A stretch of DNA of 64,000 nt from Leuconostoc citreum (GTDB lineage Bacteria; Bacillota; Bacilli; Lactobacillales; Lactobacillaceae), in assembly GCF_004354555.1 (NCBI RefSeq), contig NZ_PUFH01000005.1, positions 248,001 through 312,000 of the forward strand. The letters run 5' to 3'. A program made the translations under genes and the position numbers. Under the pieces are notes generated by a model. That model was not told the origin of the DNA and ran no database searches. It saw only the letters and a list, made by a program, of their open reading frames with translations. Shown piece after piece: positions 45,516 through 53,803 of the stretch; within the stretch, counting starts at the first letter, position 1; each line of letters opens with the position of its first letter.

Positions 45516-46101
45516 ATTTTTTCGATTCGTACGCTGTATCTTCTTGCTTATCTAATGTATTAATCACCTTAACAAAAGTGATAAACTTACGTAAAACAGC
45601 ATGTATGAAATTAACCGTGTCAGTATCTTTTAAAATACCAAAGTCATCAAACGCTTGCTTAGCATTAGCAACCAGGACCTCGTTGCCTGGCAACACAACT
45701 GCATTGACACCCGGCGCTTCTAAAATTTGACGTAGATGTAATTGTGCGCGGGATGTGCCTTGCGTTAAGTAAGAAGCACCCACAATCATCACTGGTTTCC
45801 CATCAAACGGGTGTACTTTATAAGATAACCATTCAATCACACTTTTTAATGCTGCCGGAACTGTGTGATTATGTTCTGGGGTCGCAATAATTACACCATC
45901 AGCTGACTGTATTTTTTGACTTAAAAATGCTACGGCATGATTATCCACTGTTGCATCATCTTGGGTAAACATTGGTACATCATTAATATCTAACAACTCA
46001 ATGTCAACCTCTTGATTAAATTGCATAGCAATAAACTTTAATAGTGTGCGATTGTATGATTCTTCTGCAATGGAGCCTGCGATACCAACTAATTTTATCA
46101 T
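45472..46101 (-). CDS. NAD(P)H-dependent FMN reductase-like flavoprotein (second copy)
   Basis: About 209 residues from ATG 46099-46101, preceded by GTGAGGG. FMN reductase family: LVGIAGSIAEESYNRTLLK (FMN phosphate loop), DGVIIATPEHNHTVPAALKSVIEWLS and KPVMIVGASYLTQGTSRAQLHLRQIL. It is a clear paralogue of the next gene upstream. The C-terminus (ESKKFGCHQWYRHDSFGC) is odd: it is read in a frame that overlaps the PAS frame. Skipping one base in the A6 run at 45517-45522 would continue directly into the PAS protein, so the native product may be a fusion. Confidence 0.85.
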   Translation of the reverse strand: MIKLVGIAGSIAEESYNRTLLKFIAMQFNQEVDIELLDINDVPMFTQDDATVDNHAVAFLSQKIQSADGVIIATPEHNHTVPAALKSVIEWLSYKVHPFDGKPVMIVGASYLTQGTSRAQLHLRQILEAPGVNAVVLPGNEVLVANAKQAFDDFGILKDTDTVNFIHAVLRKFITFVKVINTLDKQEDTAYESKKFGCHQWYRHDSFGC

Positions 46102-46111
46102 TTGAAATCCC

Positions 46112-46720
46112 TCACTTGTCATCCCAAGAAAAAGCCTCAGACTGGGCTTTTTTTATATCATCCGTATTGTTCAGCGCTGCAGATATATCCACAAATAACA
46201 AAAAGTCCTTAAACAGGCCATCTAATTGTTGACTTGTTTCTTCATCAATCAGTCCTTGTTCCGAAAACGCTTCCAATGAATGTCCTAATAAAAATTCAGA
46301 CCCTGGCATGACACGCGCCTTAATTTCTGGTGAATCAAGCACCTGTCGAAGTTGGGCTTGCGCCCGCGAGGAACCCAATGAACCATAAGAAGCGCCAGTA
46401 ATCATGACTGGTTTATTCACAAAAGGATGTGAAGTATACGATGCCCATGCTAGCGCATTGAGTAATAATGCCGGAACAGCATGATCATATTCTGGCGTAC
46501 CAATGATGACACCGTCTGCTGGCAGAATTTTGTTTATTAGCGCTAATGCTGGTTCTGGCATGAATCGGTCGGCAGTTTTCTTGAAAATCGGTAAATTAGT
46601 TAAATTAATAAGCTCGATAGTCGCTTCCTCTGAAAAATGTGTTTTCATGTACTGTAACAAATGTCTATTTGTCGAAGTCGAGGATTCGGAGCCAACTAAT
46701 GCAACAAAGTTTTTCATCAT
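46112..46720 (-). CDS. NAD(P)H-dependent FMN reductase-like flavoprotein (first copy)
   Basis: 202 residues. Flavodoxin-like motifs: FVALVGSESSTSTNRHLLQYM, DGVIIGTPEYDHAVPALLLNALAWAS and KPVMITGASYGSLGSSRAQAQLRQVL. It uses NAD(P)H to reduce FMN or another acceptor. Second gene of the apbE operon and 10 bases before the second copy. It could deliver electrons to the flavinylated PAS protein. Confidence 0.87.
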   Translation of the reverse strand: MMKNFVALVGSESSTSTNRHLLQYMKTHFSEEATIELINLTNLPIFKKTADRFMPEPALALINKILPADGVIIGTPEYDHAVPALLLNALAWASYTSHPFVNKPVMITGASYGSLGSSRAQAQLRQVLDSPEIKARVMPGSEFLLGHSLEAFSEQGLIDEETSQQLDGLFKDFLLFVDISAALNNTDDIKKAQSEAFSWDDK

Positions 46721-46808
46721 ATCGCCTCATTTTTTGTCTTTATTTTCACAAGTGCTTTGTACATCGTTCTTGATGACAAATCAATCGTTATTGTGTATCA
46801 AAAAAATG

Positions 46809-47735
46809 TCAGCGCACGCTATCAAAACGTTGGATTAACCCAGAGGTTAACACGACTTCATTTTGCTTTGTAATAAATATTGCTTCAATATTTGGCAAAC
46901 TTTCAACTAATCGTTTACCGGCCTCTAATCCTTGATAGAACGCAATTGTTGACCAAATTTTGCCGTCAATAGATAACTTGCTGACAATCGTCACACTGGC
47001 CAAACTATTTTCAATGGGAAATCCTGTTTGACTGTCAAACATATGGTGATATGTCCGATTTCCTACTATGAGTCGCCTTTCATAGATACCAGAAGTGCCA
47101 ATAGCACACGCTGACGTTCTAATATAACCAACAACTTTGTGACGTAAATCACTTGGATTTTGGATACCTATTCGCCATGCTTGATTATCAGATAAATGCT
47201 GTCCAACTAGTAAAATATTACCTCCAAGATCGATTATGCCTGATTTAATATGATTTTTGAGCCATATCGTTTTGATATAATCAGCAATGTAACCTTTCGC
47301 TATACCACCTAAATCAAGGGCCATACCTTTTTTCGTCAAAAAGACGCTACACTGGGCTTTATTTAATATAATATTCTCAGGATTAATCTGTGTTATAACA
47401 GCTTCAATAGCTTTTTTTTCAGGCTTATGAGCCCCTTCAAAGCCAATTTTCCATAGTTTAACTAGTGGCCCAATGGCAACATTGAATCCAAGTCCTAATT
47501 GACTAGCCTGCACAGCTTGCTGTATCAAGAAAAAAGTATCCAGAGACACTTTAACCGGTATAATACCAGCATTTTGATTAATACTGACAACCTCTGAATG
47601 GTCTCGGTTAACAGTTAAGCGATTCTCATAATTTGTAACTAAGCGACGCGTCTCTACAAGTATATAATCTGAGACATCATCAAAAATCGTTAAATTAATT
47701 TTTGTTCCAAGTGCTTTAAATGACTGTTTTATCAT
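46809..47735 (-). CDS. apbE: FAD:protein FMN transferase ApbE
   Basis: About 308 residues (ATG 47733-47735; a GTG two codons earlier is possible). Transfers FMN from FAD to a Thr or Ser in target proteins. Motifs: FKALGTKINLTIFD, AIGPLVKLWKIG, MALDLGGIAKGYIADYIK, SGIIDLGGNILLVG and YHHMFDSQTGFPIEN, the Mg/FAD site and catalytic region. No lipoprotein signal is seen, so it acts in the cytosol, unlike exported ApbE forms. Its likely substrate is the three-motif PAS protein in the same operon. Confidence 0.92.
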   Translation of the reverse strand: MIKQSFKALGTKINLTIFDDVSDYILVETRRLVTNYENRLTVNRDHSEVVSINQNAGIIPVKVSLDTFFLIQQAVQASQLGLGFNVAIGPLVKLWKIGFEGAHKPEKKAIEAVITQINPENIILNKAQCSVFLTKKGMALDLGGIAKGYIADYIKTIWLKNHIKSGIIDLGGNILLVGQHLSDNQAWRIGIQNPSDLRHKVVGYIRTSACAIGTSGIYERRLIVGNRTYHHMFDSQTGFPIENSLASVTIVSKLSIDGKIWSTIAFYQGLEAGKRLVESLPNIEAIFITKQNEVVLTSGLIQRFDSVR

Positions 47736-47813
47736 ACCCACAACCTATTAATTGACCGACATCATGATGTACTACTACTGATTAATAAAATGAAAATCAT
47801 CCTGACTCGCCAT

Positions 47814-49010
47814 TCAAAAACGTGGCGAATCTGTGTCATGCTGCGTCTCAGGTGCCACAACATGAACTAATTTGGGCTTTTTGCTTTCATATAATTTAAG
47901 CAGACCATCCCCATTTGCTAATTGTGGTAGTTTTTTTCGACTCTGTTTAGCTAAAATACTATCAATTTCACTACTATCTTGCAATCGATGTGCCAAAACA
48001 CTACCAAATTGGCCACGAATTTGAGTCGGTAAATCTAGTGGTGATTGTGTTGATAATACCGCATAAAGACCATATTTACGACCTTCTCGAAGTAATTTAA
48101 AAACACCTGAATCCATTACCTCAGCATTTTTTGGTACGTACCGATGATATTCATCTAACAATACAGTGACCGGTAGGCGAAGATTACTTTTTGCACGAAT
48201 AAATAATAATTGTTTGAGTAAGATATCCATCACAAGTTGACTGGTCTTAGTATCGTCTTGTATGTCACTAATATCGATAATTAATGTACGATGCCTACTC
48301 TTCATTCCTGAAAATAACTTCAACACATAGATTAAATCAAATTGTGTTTCAGTATCTTGATCACTATTAGCGAAAGAATGAGGTAAACCAAAGACTTTTT
48401 GCGTGTGACGGTTGGATAATAGTAATTTAGCATGTAAAATATCATCCCAATATTTCTGAATTTCAGCATGATTGTATTGCTGACCTAAGAAGTTAAAATT
48501 GGCTGTACTATTCTCTAATGGTTGAATAAATTCCTCTGTTATTTGATCAGCCAATTTTGATGCATCGTAATCGCTACCAGCATAACGTAAAGCTTGTACC
48601 CGTTTGTTATACGTTGTCAACTCTTGATTGATTTTGATATAAGTACCAGATTGATGCATTACATTCTGATTTATTTTTAAAGACTGCACTGCGTCAACCA
48701 ATTTTTTATACATCGTTGATGCATCAAAAGATAATATCCGAGCAATATTATCAACCGATAACTGTGATAGCGGCAAGTTAGCGTTAACACCTAACTTATA
48801 AATAATGGCATCATGCAAGTGATTAAATTCACCGGTCGCATCAAAAATAATACCAATGTGATTTTCACGTTGTAATTGTTCAGCCAAGCTTAACAAGGTA
48901 CTTGATTTACCACTACCCGTCATACCGGTAACGAGTAAGTGATGTGATAATAGTTGATTCAAGTTGACTGAAACTGGTTTCCCATGTTTTGTTTGAATAA
49001 ATTGCGCCAT
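47814..49010 (-). CDS. HerA-like ATPase/translocase (DUF87 type)
   Basis: About 398 residues from ATG 49008-49010 (GGGGG eight bases upstream; an in-frame ATG one codon earlier is also possible). Walker A is GMTGSGKSS (Gly29 to Ser36), followed by GIIFDATGEFNHL; Walker B is TVLLDEYHRYVPK, and LREGRKYGLYAVLSTQSP is the sensor region. HerA-type hexameric DNA pumps usually pair with the NurA nuclease, or with SIR2 or DUF4297 effectors in phage defence. No partner is adjacent: the neighbours are apbE and ribH. Function unknown. Confidence 0.82.
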   Translation of the reverse strand: MAQFIQTKHGKPVSVNLNQLLSHHLLVTGMTGSGKSSTLLSLAEQLQRENHIGIIFDATGEFNHLHDAIIYKLGVNANLPLSQLSVDNIARILSFDASTMYKKLVDAVQSLKINQNVMHQSGTYIKINQELTTYNKRVQALRYAGSDYDASKLADQITEEFIQPLENSTANFNFLGQQYNHAEIQKYWDDILHAKLLLSNRHTQKVFGLPHSFANSDQDTETQFDLIYVLKLFSGMKSRHRTLIIDISDIQDDTKTSQLVMDILLKQLLFIRAKSNLRLPVTVLLDEYHRYVPKNAEVMDSGVFKLLREGRKYGLYAVLSTQSPLDLPTQIRGQFGSVLAHRLQDSSEIDSILAKQSRKKLPQLANGDGLLKLYESKKPKLVHVVAPETQHDTDSPRF

Positions 49011-49096
49011 CATATATGCCCCCAATTAAAGCAAAAGAAAATATCTGGTTTAAGTATACGCTTAAATCAGATATTTTAAAATTATAACCAATATTG

Positions 49097-49576
49097 TCAA
49101 GACAGTTGTTTTATGTCATCATATAAACTTAATATTTCTAACAAGCTTACCGTGACTTCAGCACCCTTATTTCCTGCCTTAGCACCTGCACGCTGTTGCG
49201 CTTGTTCTAGTGTATCTGTTGTTAAGACACCAAACACGATAGGCGTATTCGTACTTAAGCTAACTTGAGATACCCCATTTGCTACACCGTTGATGACAAG
49301 ATTGTAGTGATCTGTATCGCCCTTAATAACTGCGCCCAATGTGACAATCCCATCAAACATACCTGATTCTGCCAACTGACTCGAGACCATAGGAATCTCC
49401 AAAGCACCTGGAACCCGGAAAACACTGATGTGATGATCGTCAACACCATGCATACTTAATGTATCCCGCGCGCCTTTTAATAAAGGCTCAGTCACTAATG
49501 CATTAAAGCGGCTAACTACGATGGCAATACGCCGTTCTTCATGCCCTGTTAATTTTCCTGTGTATATCATTGTCAT
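49097..49576 (-). CDS. ribH: 6,7-dimethyl-8-ribityllumazine synthase
   Basis: 159 residues. Condenses the pyrimidine product of the pathway with 3,4-dihydroxy-2-butanone 4-phosphate. Motifs: [52 protein letters not shown] (catalytic His) and [17 protein letters not shown]. Last gene of the riboflavin operon, 17 bases after ribBA. Confidence 0.97.
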   Translation of the reverse strand: MTMIYTGKLTGHEERRIAIVVSRFNALVTEPLLKGARDTLSMHGVDDHHISVFRVPGALEIPMVSSQLAESGMFDGIVTLGAVIKGDTDHYNLVINGVANGVSQVSLSTNTPIVFGVLTTDTLEQAQQRAGAKAGNKGAEVTVSLLEILSLYDDIKQLS

Positions 49577-49593
49577 TTCCTCGGTTTCTATTT

Positions 49594-50796
49594 TTAGAGT
49601 ATGTGCTTAAATTTTTTTCTCTTCGTCGCGAGATAGTGCTTATTAATATCGTTTATCCCAGTAATTAACGGAACTTGGTCAACTATCTCAATGCCAGCCA
49701 CTTTTAAATGATTGATTTTATCTGGATTGTTGGTCAACAATCTTATTTTCGTTAGACCAGCTAGTTTCAAAATTTCTGCTGCTTGTTGATAGTCTCTTTC
49801 ATCCGGTGCATGATTTAGGTGGACATTGGCTTCATAGGTATCATAATTATTTTCCTGCAAAACATACGTTTTCAGTTTTTCTGCGAGTCCAATACCTCGT
49901 CCCTCTTGTCTAAGGTATAAAAGCGCACCACCTTCTTCATTAATCTGACGCAATGCTGCTTGAAGTTGCGGTCCGCAATCGCAGCGATATGAGCCAAATA
50001 TATCGCCCGTCGCACATTCAGAATGGAGCCGAACTAAAGGGTTATTTGTCGTCGCAGTTTGTGTTTGACTACGAATCAACAGAGCCGGTTCTTTGTCACC
50101 TGTATCATAGTCAGTCATCTGAAAGCTGCCATAGGTACTGGGCAGATTCACAGTCACACCTTCTTTAACGTGATACTGATTTTGGGCTTGTTTAAAGGCA
50201 ACGATATCTGAAATCGCCAATTTAATCATGCCTTCCTGTTCTGCTAAACTTTCTAATGCTTTTTCTCGGGCCATTTGACCGTCTTTATCAAGAATTTCAA
50301 TAATATAAGCAATCGGTGGTACTCCAGCAATTTTGGCTAATTCAACAGCCCCTTCTGTGTGCCCTTGCCTTGATAACACGCCACCTTCGTTAGCTACTAG
50401 AGGAAATACGTGTCCCGGTGTCTCAAAATCTTCAGCTGACGCACTAAGATTTGCAAGCTCACGAATAGTTTTTGCCCGTTCAAAAGCGGATACACCAGTC
50501 GTGCTCATGATATGATCAACACTGACGGTAAATTGTGTGGCAAATTTTTCAGAATTATGGTCTGTCATTTGCCTCAGACCTAGCTTATCTGCGCGTTGTT
50601 TACTCATAGGAACGGCCAGCACACCACGAGCCAATGTCAATGCACTATTGATTCGTTCAGGTGTCACAAACGATGCAAGTCCTACTAAGTCACCCTCGTG
50701 TTCGCGATTTTGGTCATCAGTCAAGATCACAAATGCGCCTTGTTTTAGGGCAGTAACTGCTTTTCGCACGCTTTGTTCAACAACATTATCCAACAT
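49594..50796 (-). CDS. ribBA: Bifunctional 3,4-dihydroxy-2-butanone-4-phosphate synthase/GTP cyclohydrolase II
   Basis: 400 residues, two domains. RibB (about 1-200): [32 protein letters not shown]. RibA (about 205-395): [21 protein letters not shown] holds the three zinc cysteines, then [17 protein letters not shown] and LLTNNPDKI. Catalyses the first steps of both branches of riboflavin synthesis. Start overlaps ribE by 11 bases. Confidence 0.97.
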   Translation of the reverse strand: MLDNVVEQSVRKAVTALKQGAFVILTDDQNREHEGDLVGLASFVTPERINSALTLARGVLAVPMSKQRADKLGLRQMTDHNSEKFATQFTVSVDHIMSTTGVSAFERAKTIRELANLSASAEDFETPGHVFPLVANEGGVLSRQGHTEGAVELAKIAGVPPIAYIIEILDKDGQMAREKALESLAEQEGMIKLAISDIVAFKQAQNQYHVKEGVTVNLPSTYGSFQMTDYDTGDKEPALLIRSQTQTATTNNPLVRLHSECATGDIFGSYRCDCGPQLQAALRQINEEGGALLYLRQEGRGIGLAEKLKTYVLQENNYDTYEANVHLNHAPDERDYQQAAEILKLAGLTKIRLLTNNPDKINHLKVAGIEIVDQVPLITGINDINKHYLATKRKKFKHIL

Positions 50797-51385
50797 ATTG
50801 CCCTCCTGTCATATATTTAGCCAAAATATCCGTTTCTATATTTACCCAATGACCAACAGTTAATTTTGATAATGTTGTTTGTAACTGCGTATGGGGAATC
50901 AATCCAATTTGAAACGTCTGACTGGTTTTTTCAATCACCGTGAGGCTTACGCCTAATATTGCGACAGAACCTTTAGCAACTATTTCTCTCATCAAGATAG
51001 ACTCTTTAGGCTTGAAGCTAAGTAAAATCGTGTTATCTATCACCTGCTTATTCACAATTTCAGCTTTGCCGTCAACATGACCAAGGACAAAGTGGCCATC
51101 AAATCTCTCCCCCGCACTTATTGCCTTTTCAAGATTAACTGATTGTCTCATCATGTAATCACCAATAATGGTTGTTTCATAAGTTGGTCTCATAATACCA
51201 AATTTAGCAGTATGGTCTGTTTTATGAGTAATAGTTAAACATACGCCGTCGACCATTATGCTATCACCGATAGTTGCCTCTGAAAAATAGGGCGTTTTTG
51301 TTTCAATTGTGATATGCTGATTATTTTTTGTGTGACTTTCATTTGTTATAACTTGACCCACTGTCTGTGTTATTCCTGTAAACAT
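50786..51385 (-). CDS. ribE: Riboflavin synthase alpha chain
   Basis: 199 residues with two lumazine-binding repeats: MFTGITQTVGQV...DSIMVDGVCLTITH and then GHFVLGHVDGKAEI...GSVAILGVSLTVIE. Dismutates two lumazine molecules to riboflavin. Overlaps ribD by 16 bases at its start and ribBA at its end. Confidence 0.96.
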   Translation of the reverse strand: MFTGITQTVGQVITNESHTKNNQHITIETKTPYFSEATIGDSIMVDGVCLTITHKTDHTAKFGIMRPTYETTIIGDYMMRQSVNLEKAISAGERFDGHFVLGHVDGKAEIVNKQVIDNTILLSFKPKESILMREIVAKGSVAILGVSLTVIEKTSQTFQIGLIPHTQLQTTLSKLTVGHWVNIETDILAKYMTGGQYVG

Positions 51386-52413
51386 GACACACTCCTATCA
51401 TTTAGATAACGACTCTTAAGCGTATTACCCACACGGTATGAAGACACTGAATTAAACAATGGTTGTACACTGGGAACCCCGTCTTCAGATAATATACTAT
51501 CTGCTGTATAAACAATGAATTCTTGCCAGAGATTCGCTTTTAAGAATGCTGTAATCAATGACGGCCCACCCTCTACCATAACAGACTGAATATTCTTACT
51601 AGCTAAACTTGTCAGGACACTAAGTAAACCATGTGACATTAAAAGAACATTGTCATATTGTTTTGCAAAGTCCGTGTTTGTCGTGAAGATTAACCAATTA
51701 TTTGTCGCTCGATCCATTTTATTTTGTAAGCGGCCACGTCGATCGATCACTACCCTTAAAGGTTGTGGATGATTTATTGGTACATGTCGGACTGTTAAAT
51801 TTGGTTGGTCAATCAACATAGTTTCACTACCAATTAGAATAGCACTTTTACTAGCACGCTCTTTGTGCACATCAATGTCAGCTAACCGATTCGTAATTTT
51901 TGTGGATTGTCCTTGTGAAGACGCCACAAAGTGATTAGCGGACTCCGCTAGTTTCAACTGTACATATGGTAAATGTCTTTCAAAATAATGATAAAATGCG
52001 GGATTTAATATTTGACTATCTTCTGTTCCCAAAACATCGACACGGATACCTGCTTGTCTTAAAAATGTAACACTGCGTCCATGTGTATCGGGATTAGGAT
52101 CAAAACTACCAACTACAACACGTTTGACTCCCCATTGGGCTATTGCCAACGCACACGCACCTACCTTTCCCGTGACAAAGCACGGCTCTAATGTGACATA
52201 CATCGTTGAATCAACAATATCTGTTTGATCCTTTAAATTTTCAAAAGCATTAATTTCAGCATGCGCTGCGCCAAAAGAATGATGATATCCAGTCGCCAAG
52301 ATCTGCCCATTTTTAACAATAATTGCCCCAACGCGTGGATTTTCATATGTTTCATCTGGTCCTGCTTTGGCAGCTACTTTTGCTGCTAATGCCATATATG
52401 TTAAATCATCCAT
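51370..52413 (-). CDS. ribD: Bifunctional riboflavin deaminase/reductase
   Basis: 347 residues. Deaminase domain (about 1-145) with the zinc motifs GAAHAEINAF and VTLEPCFVTGKVGACALAI; reductase domain (about 146-347) with LAESANHFVASSQGQSTKI, SKSAILIGSETMLIDQPNLTVR and VMVEGGPSLITAFL. First gene of ribD-E-BA-H, below the FMN riboswitch and its terminator. Confidence 0.96.
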   Translation of the reverse strand: MDDLTYMALAAKVAAKAGPDETYENPRVGAIIVKNGQILATGYHHSFGAAHAEINAFENLKDQTDIVDSTMYVTLEPCFVTGKVGACALAIAQWGVKRVVVGSFDPNPDTHGRSVTFLRQAGIRVDVLGTEDSQILNPAFYHYFERHLPYVQLKLAESANHFVASSQGQSTKITNRLADIDVHKERASKSAILIGSETMLIDQPNLTVRHVPINHPQPLRVVIDRRGRLQNKMDRATNNWLIFTTNTDFAKQYDNVLLMSHGLLSVLTSLASKNIQSVMVEGGPSLITAFLKANLWQEFIVYTADSILSEDGVPSVQPLFNSVSSYRVGNTLKSRYLNDRSVSCLQE

Positions 52414-52441
52414 CTTTTACCTCCTGTTTGTTCAGGACAAA

Positions 52442-52472
52442 AAACCCGACGTATTTTATTAACATCGGGTTT
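52442..52472 (-). terminator. Attenuator terminator of the FMN riboswitch
   Basis: On the minus strand AAACCCGA (52465-52472) pairs with TCGGGTTT (52442-52449), then TTTT. It sits between the aptamer and ribD. A separate hairpin AGACTTA/TAAGTCT lies at 52501-52521. Confidence 0.8.
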
Positions 52473-52531
52473 AAAGTATTTAGATCGATTCAAAAAAGAC
52501 AGACTTATCCTAGCTAAGTCTATTATTTTAA

Positions 52532-52670
52532 ATCTTCTCCCATCCAGACTTTAACTGTCGGTCACAGAATTACACTGTGTCAACTGCATTATTAATAAAT
52601 AATGCAGGTCACGGACTTAGATCTTAAAGATCTTTACCGTCGGTCGGGAATTACACCCTGCCCCGAAGAT
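52532..52670 (-). ncRNA. FMN riboswitch (RFN element)
   Basis: Conserved RFN segments read on the minus strand: ATCTTCGGGGCAGGGTG at the 5' end, AATTCCCGACCGACGGT, AAGTCCGTGAC, GTGTAATTCTGTGACCGAC, then GTCTGGATGGGAGAAGAT at the 3' end closing P1 (ATCTTC/GAAGAT). FMN binding should favour the downstream terminator and shut off ribDEBAH. One variable arm carries the perfect hairpin CTGCATTATT/AATAATGCAG. Confidence 0.97.
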
Positions 52671-52689
52671 TAATTAATTTAACATTTAC

Positions 52690-52718
52690 AGATTAACATC
52701 TGAACAATGCTATGTCAA
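52690..52718 (-). promoter_or_regulatory. Promoter of the riboflavin operon
   Basis: Minus strand TTGACA (52713-52718), 17 bases, TAATCT (52690-52695), about 20 bases upstream of the RFN element. Confidence 0.75.
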
Positions 52719-52724
52719 TAAAAA

Positions 52725-52755
52725 AACGCACAATAATGTACGCTGTAAACAAATT
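52725..52755 (-). terminator. Terminator of the AI-2E family gene
   Basis: Minus strand GCGTAC-ATTATT-GTGCGT (one G-U pair) followed by TTTTTT. Confidence 0.6.
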
Positions 52756-52764
52756 ATTCTGATA

Positions 52765-53760
52765 TTACGCTTTGAATTTTTGTATTCGGAAGAAATCTAA
52801 CAAGAATGTTAAGATTGGCAACCCAATGATTAAACCCCAAACACCAAAAACTTTTTCCATAATAATTAGATTAAGTAAAATAACTAATATTGGCATATGC
52901 GTGCGTTGTGACATAAAGTGCGGATGTAAAAAATATGACTCCATAAAATGAATTACAGCAACAGCAACCAATATAACCAATACTGTATGCCAGTCACCGA
53001 TAATAAACGCGGTCACTGTCAGCGGTACAAGTGAAATAAGCACACCGACAACCGGAATCAAACCTAAGATGAAAATCAAAATTGCAAAACCAATTAAATA
53101 AGGGAAATTCAAAAAGGTTAATACGATAACCATTGCAATCGTGTTAATTACACAAATCATTAGCTGGACTTCAAATAAACGGCCTAAAATAATGATAAAG
53201 CGATGCACGATAATATAAAACTCACCAAGAAATCTTTTATACGGGCTATGTATGAAAGTCATAGACCATGACCGTAATTGTGGGTAAGTCATGCTGAATA
53301 TAAAACTAAACAGTAACGCTAAAATCAGTTCATAAAGGACGTGCCCAACTTGATTCAATTGGGTAAATCCTTTAGAGATTAACTGCTCTGTATTCAAAGA
53401 GTTACTGTACTGCTGAATATTTTTGTAGACTTCTTTAAAAATACCCGTTGTGTGCCAACTAGAATCGGTTGCTAAGTGAATCATGCTCTTAACTTGATGT
53501 GCAACAGTATTTGCCCCGTGTTCGACAGCCCAGATGATAAAAGCCATCACGACGATATAAACAAGCGCAATTGATAATGACCTTGACAGGCGTGTCACGC
53601 GTTGCACCCTTTTGCCAGCATTCATCGCAAGATAAGAAAAAATAATTGTTAATAACAGTAACGTCATAAACTGTTTGAGTAAAACAATCAGTAAAATAAT
53701 GACAGACAAAACAAAATACCGATAGAATCGGCGATTTTGAAATGATGAAAATATGTTCAT
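52765..53760 (-). CDS. AI-2E family transporter
   Basis: About 331 residues from ATG 53758-53760 (AGAGGGA upstream). About seven hydrophobic segments; the C-terminal region (GFAILIFILGLIPVVGVLISLVPLTVTAFIIG, then MESYFLHPHFMSQRTHMPILVILLNLIIMEKVFGVWGLIIGLPILTFL) matches the family of TqsA/YdiK/YtvI. Some members are Na+/H+ antiporters, others affect AI-2. Substrate unknown. The gene lies just downstream of the LCP gene. Confidence 0.88.
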   Translation of the reverse strand: MNIFSSFQNRRFYRYFVLSVIILLIVLLKQFMTLLLLTIIFSYLAMNAGKRVQRVTRLSRSLSIALVYIVVMAFIIWAVEHGANTVAHQVKSMIHLATDSSWHTTGIFKEVYKNIQQYSNSLNTEQLISKGFTQLNQVGHVLYELILALLFSFIFSMTYPQLRSWSMTFIHSPYKRFLGEFYIIVHRFIIILGRLFEVQLMICVINTIAMVIVLTFLNFPYLIGFAILIFILGLIPVVGVLISLVPLTVTAFIIGDWHTVLVILVAVAVIHFMESYFLHPHFMSQRTHMPILVILLNLIIMEKVFGVWGLIIGLPILTFLLDFFRIQKFKA

Positions 53761-53803
53761 GTAGTGCTCCCTCTTTAACACACTAACTTAGTACATGACA
53801 AGA

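Noticed and set aside
45517-45522. Programmed -1 frameshift signal at A6 TTT
   Set aside because: The -1 frame leads to a different reading; the PAS frame requires +1 (or -2), so the standard -1 heptamer model does not fit.
47814-49010. HerA-based phage defence system
   Set aside because: No nuclease, SIR2 or DUF4297-type partner is adjacent, and the neighbours are metabolic genes. Kept only as an orphan ATPase finding.
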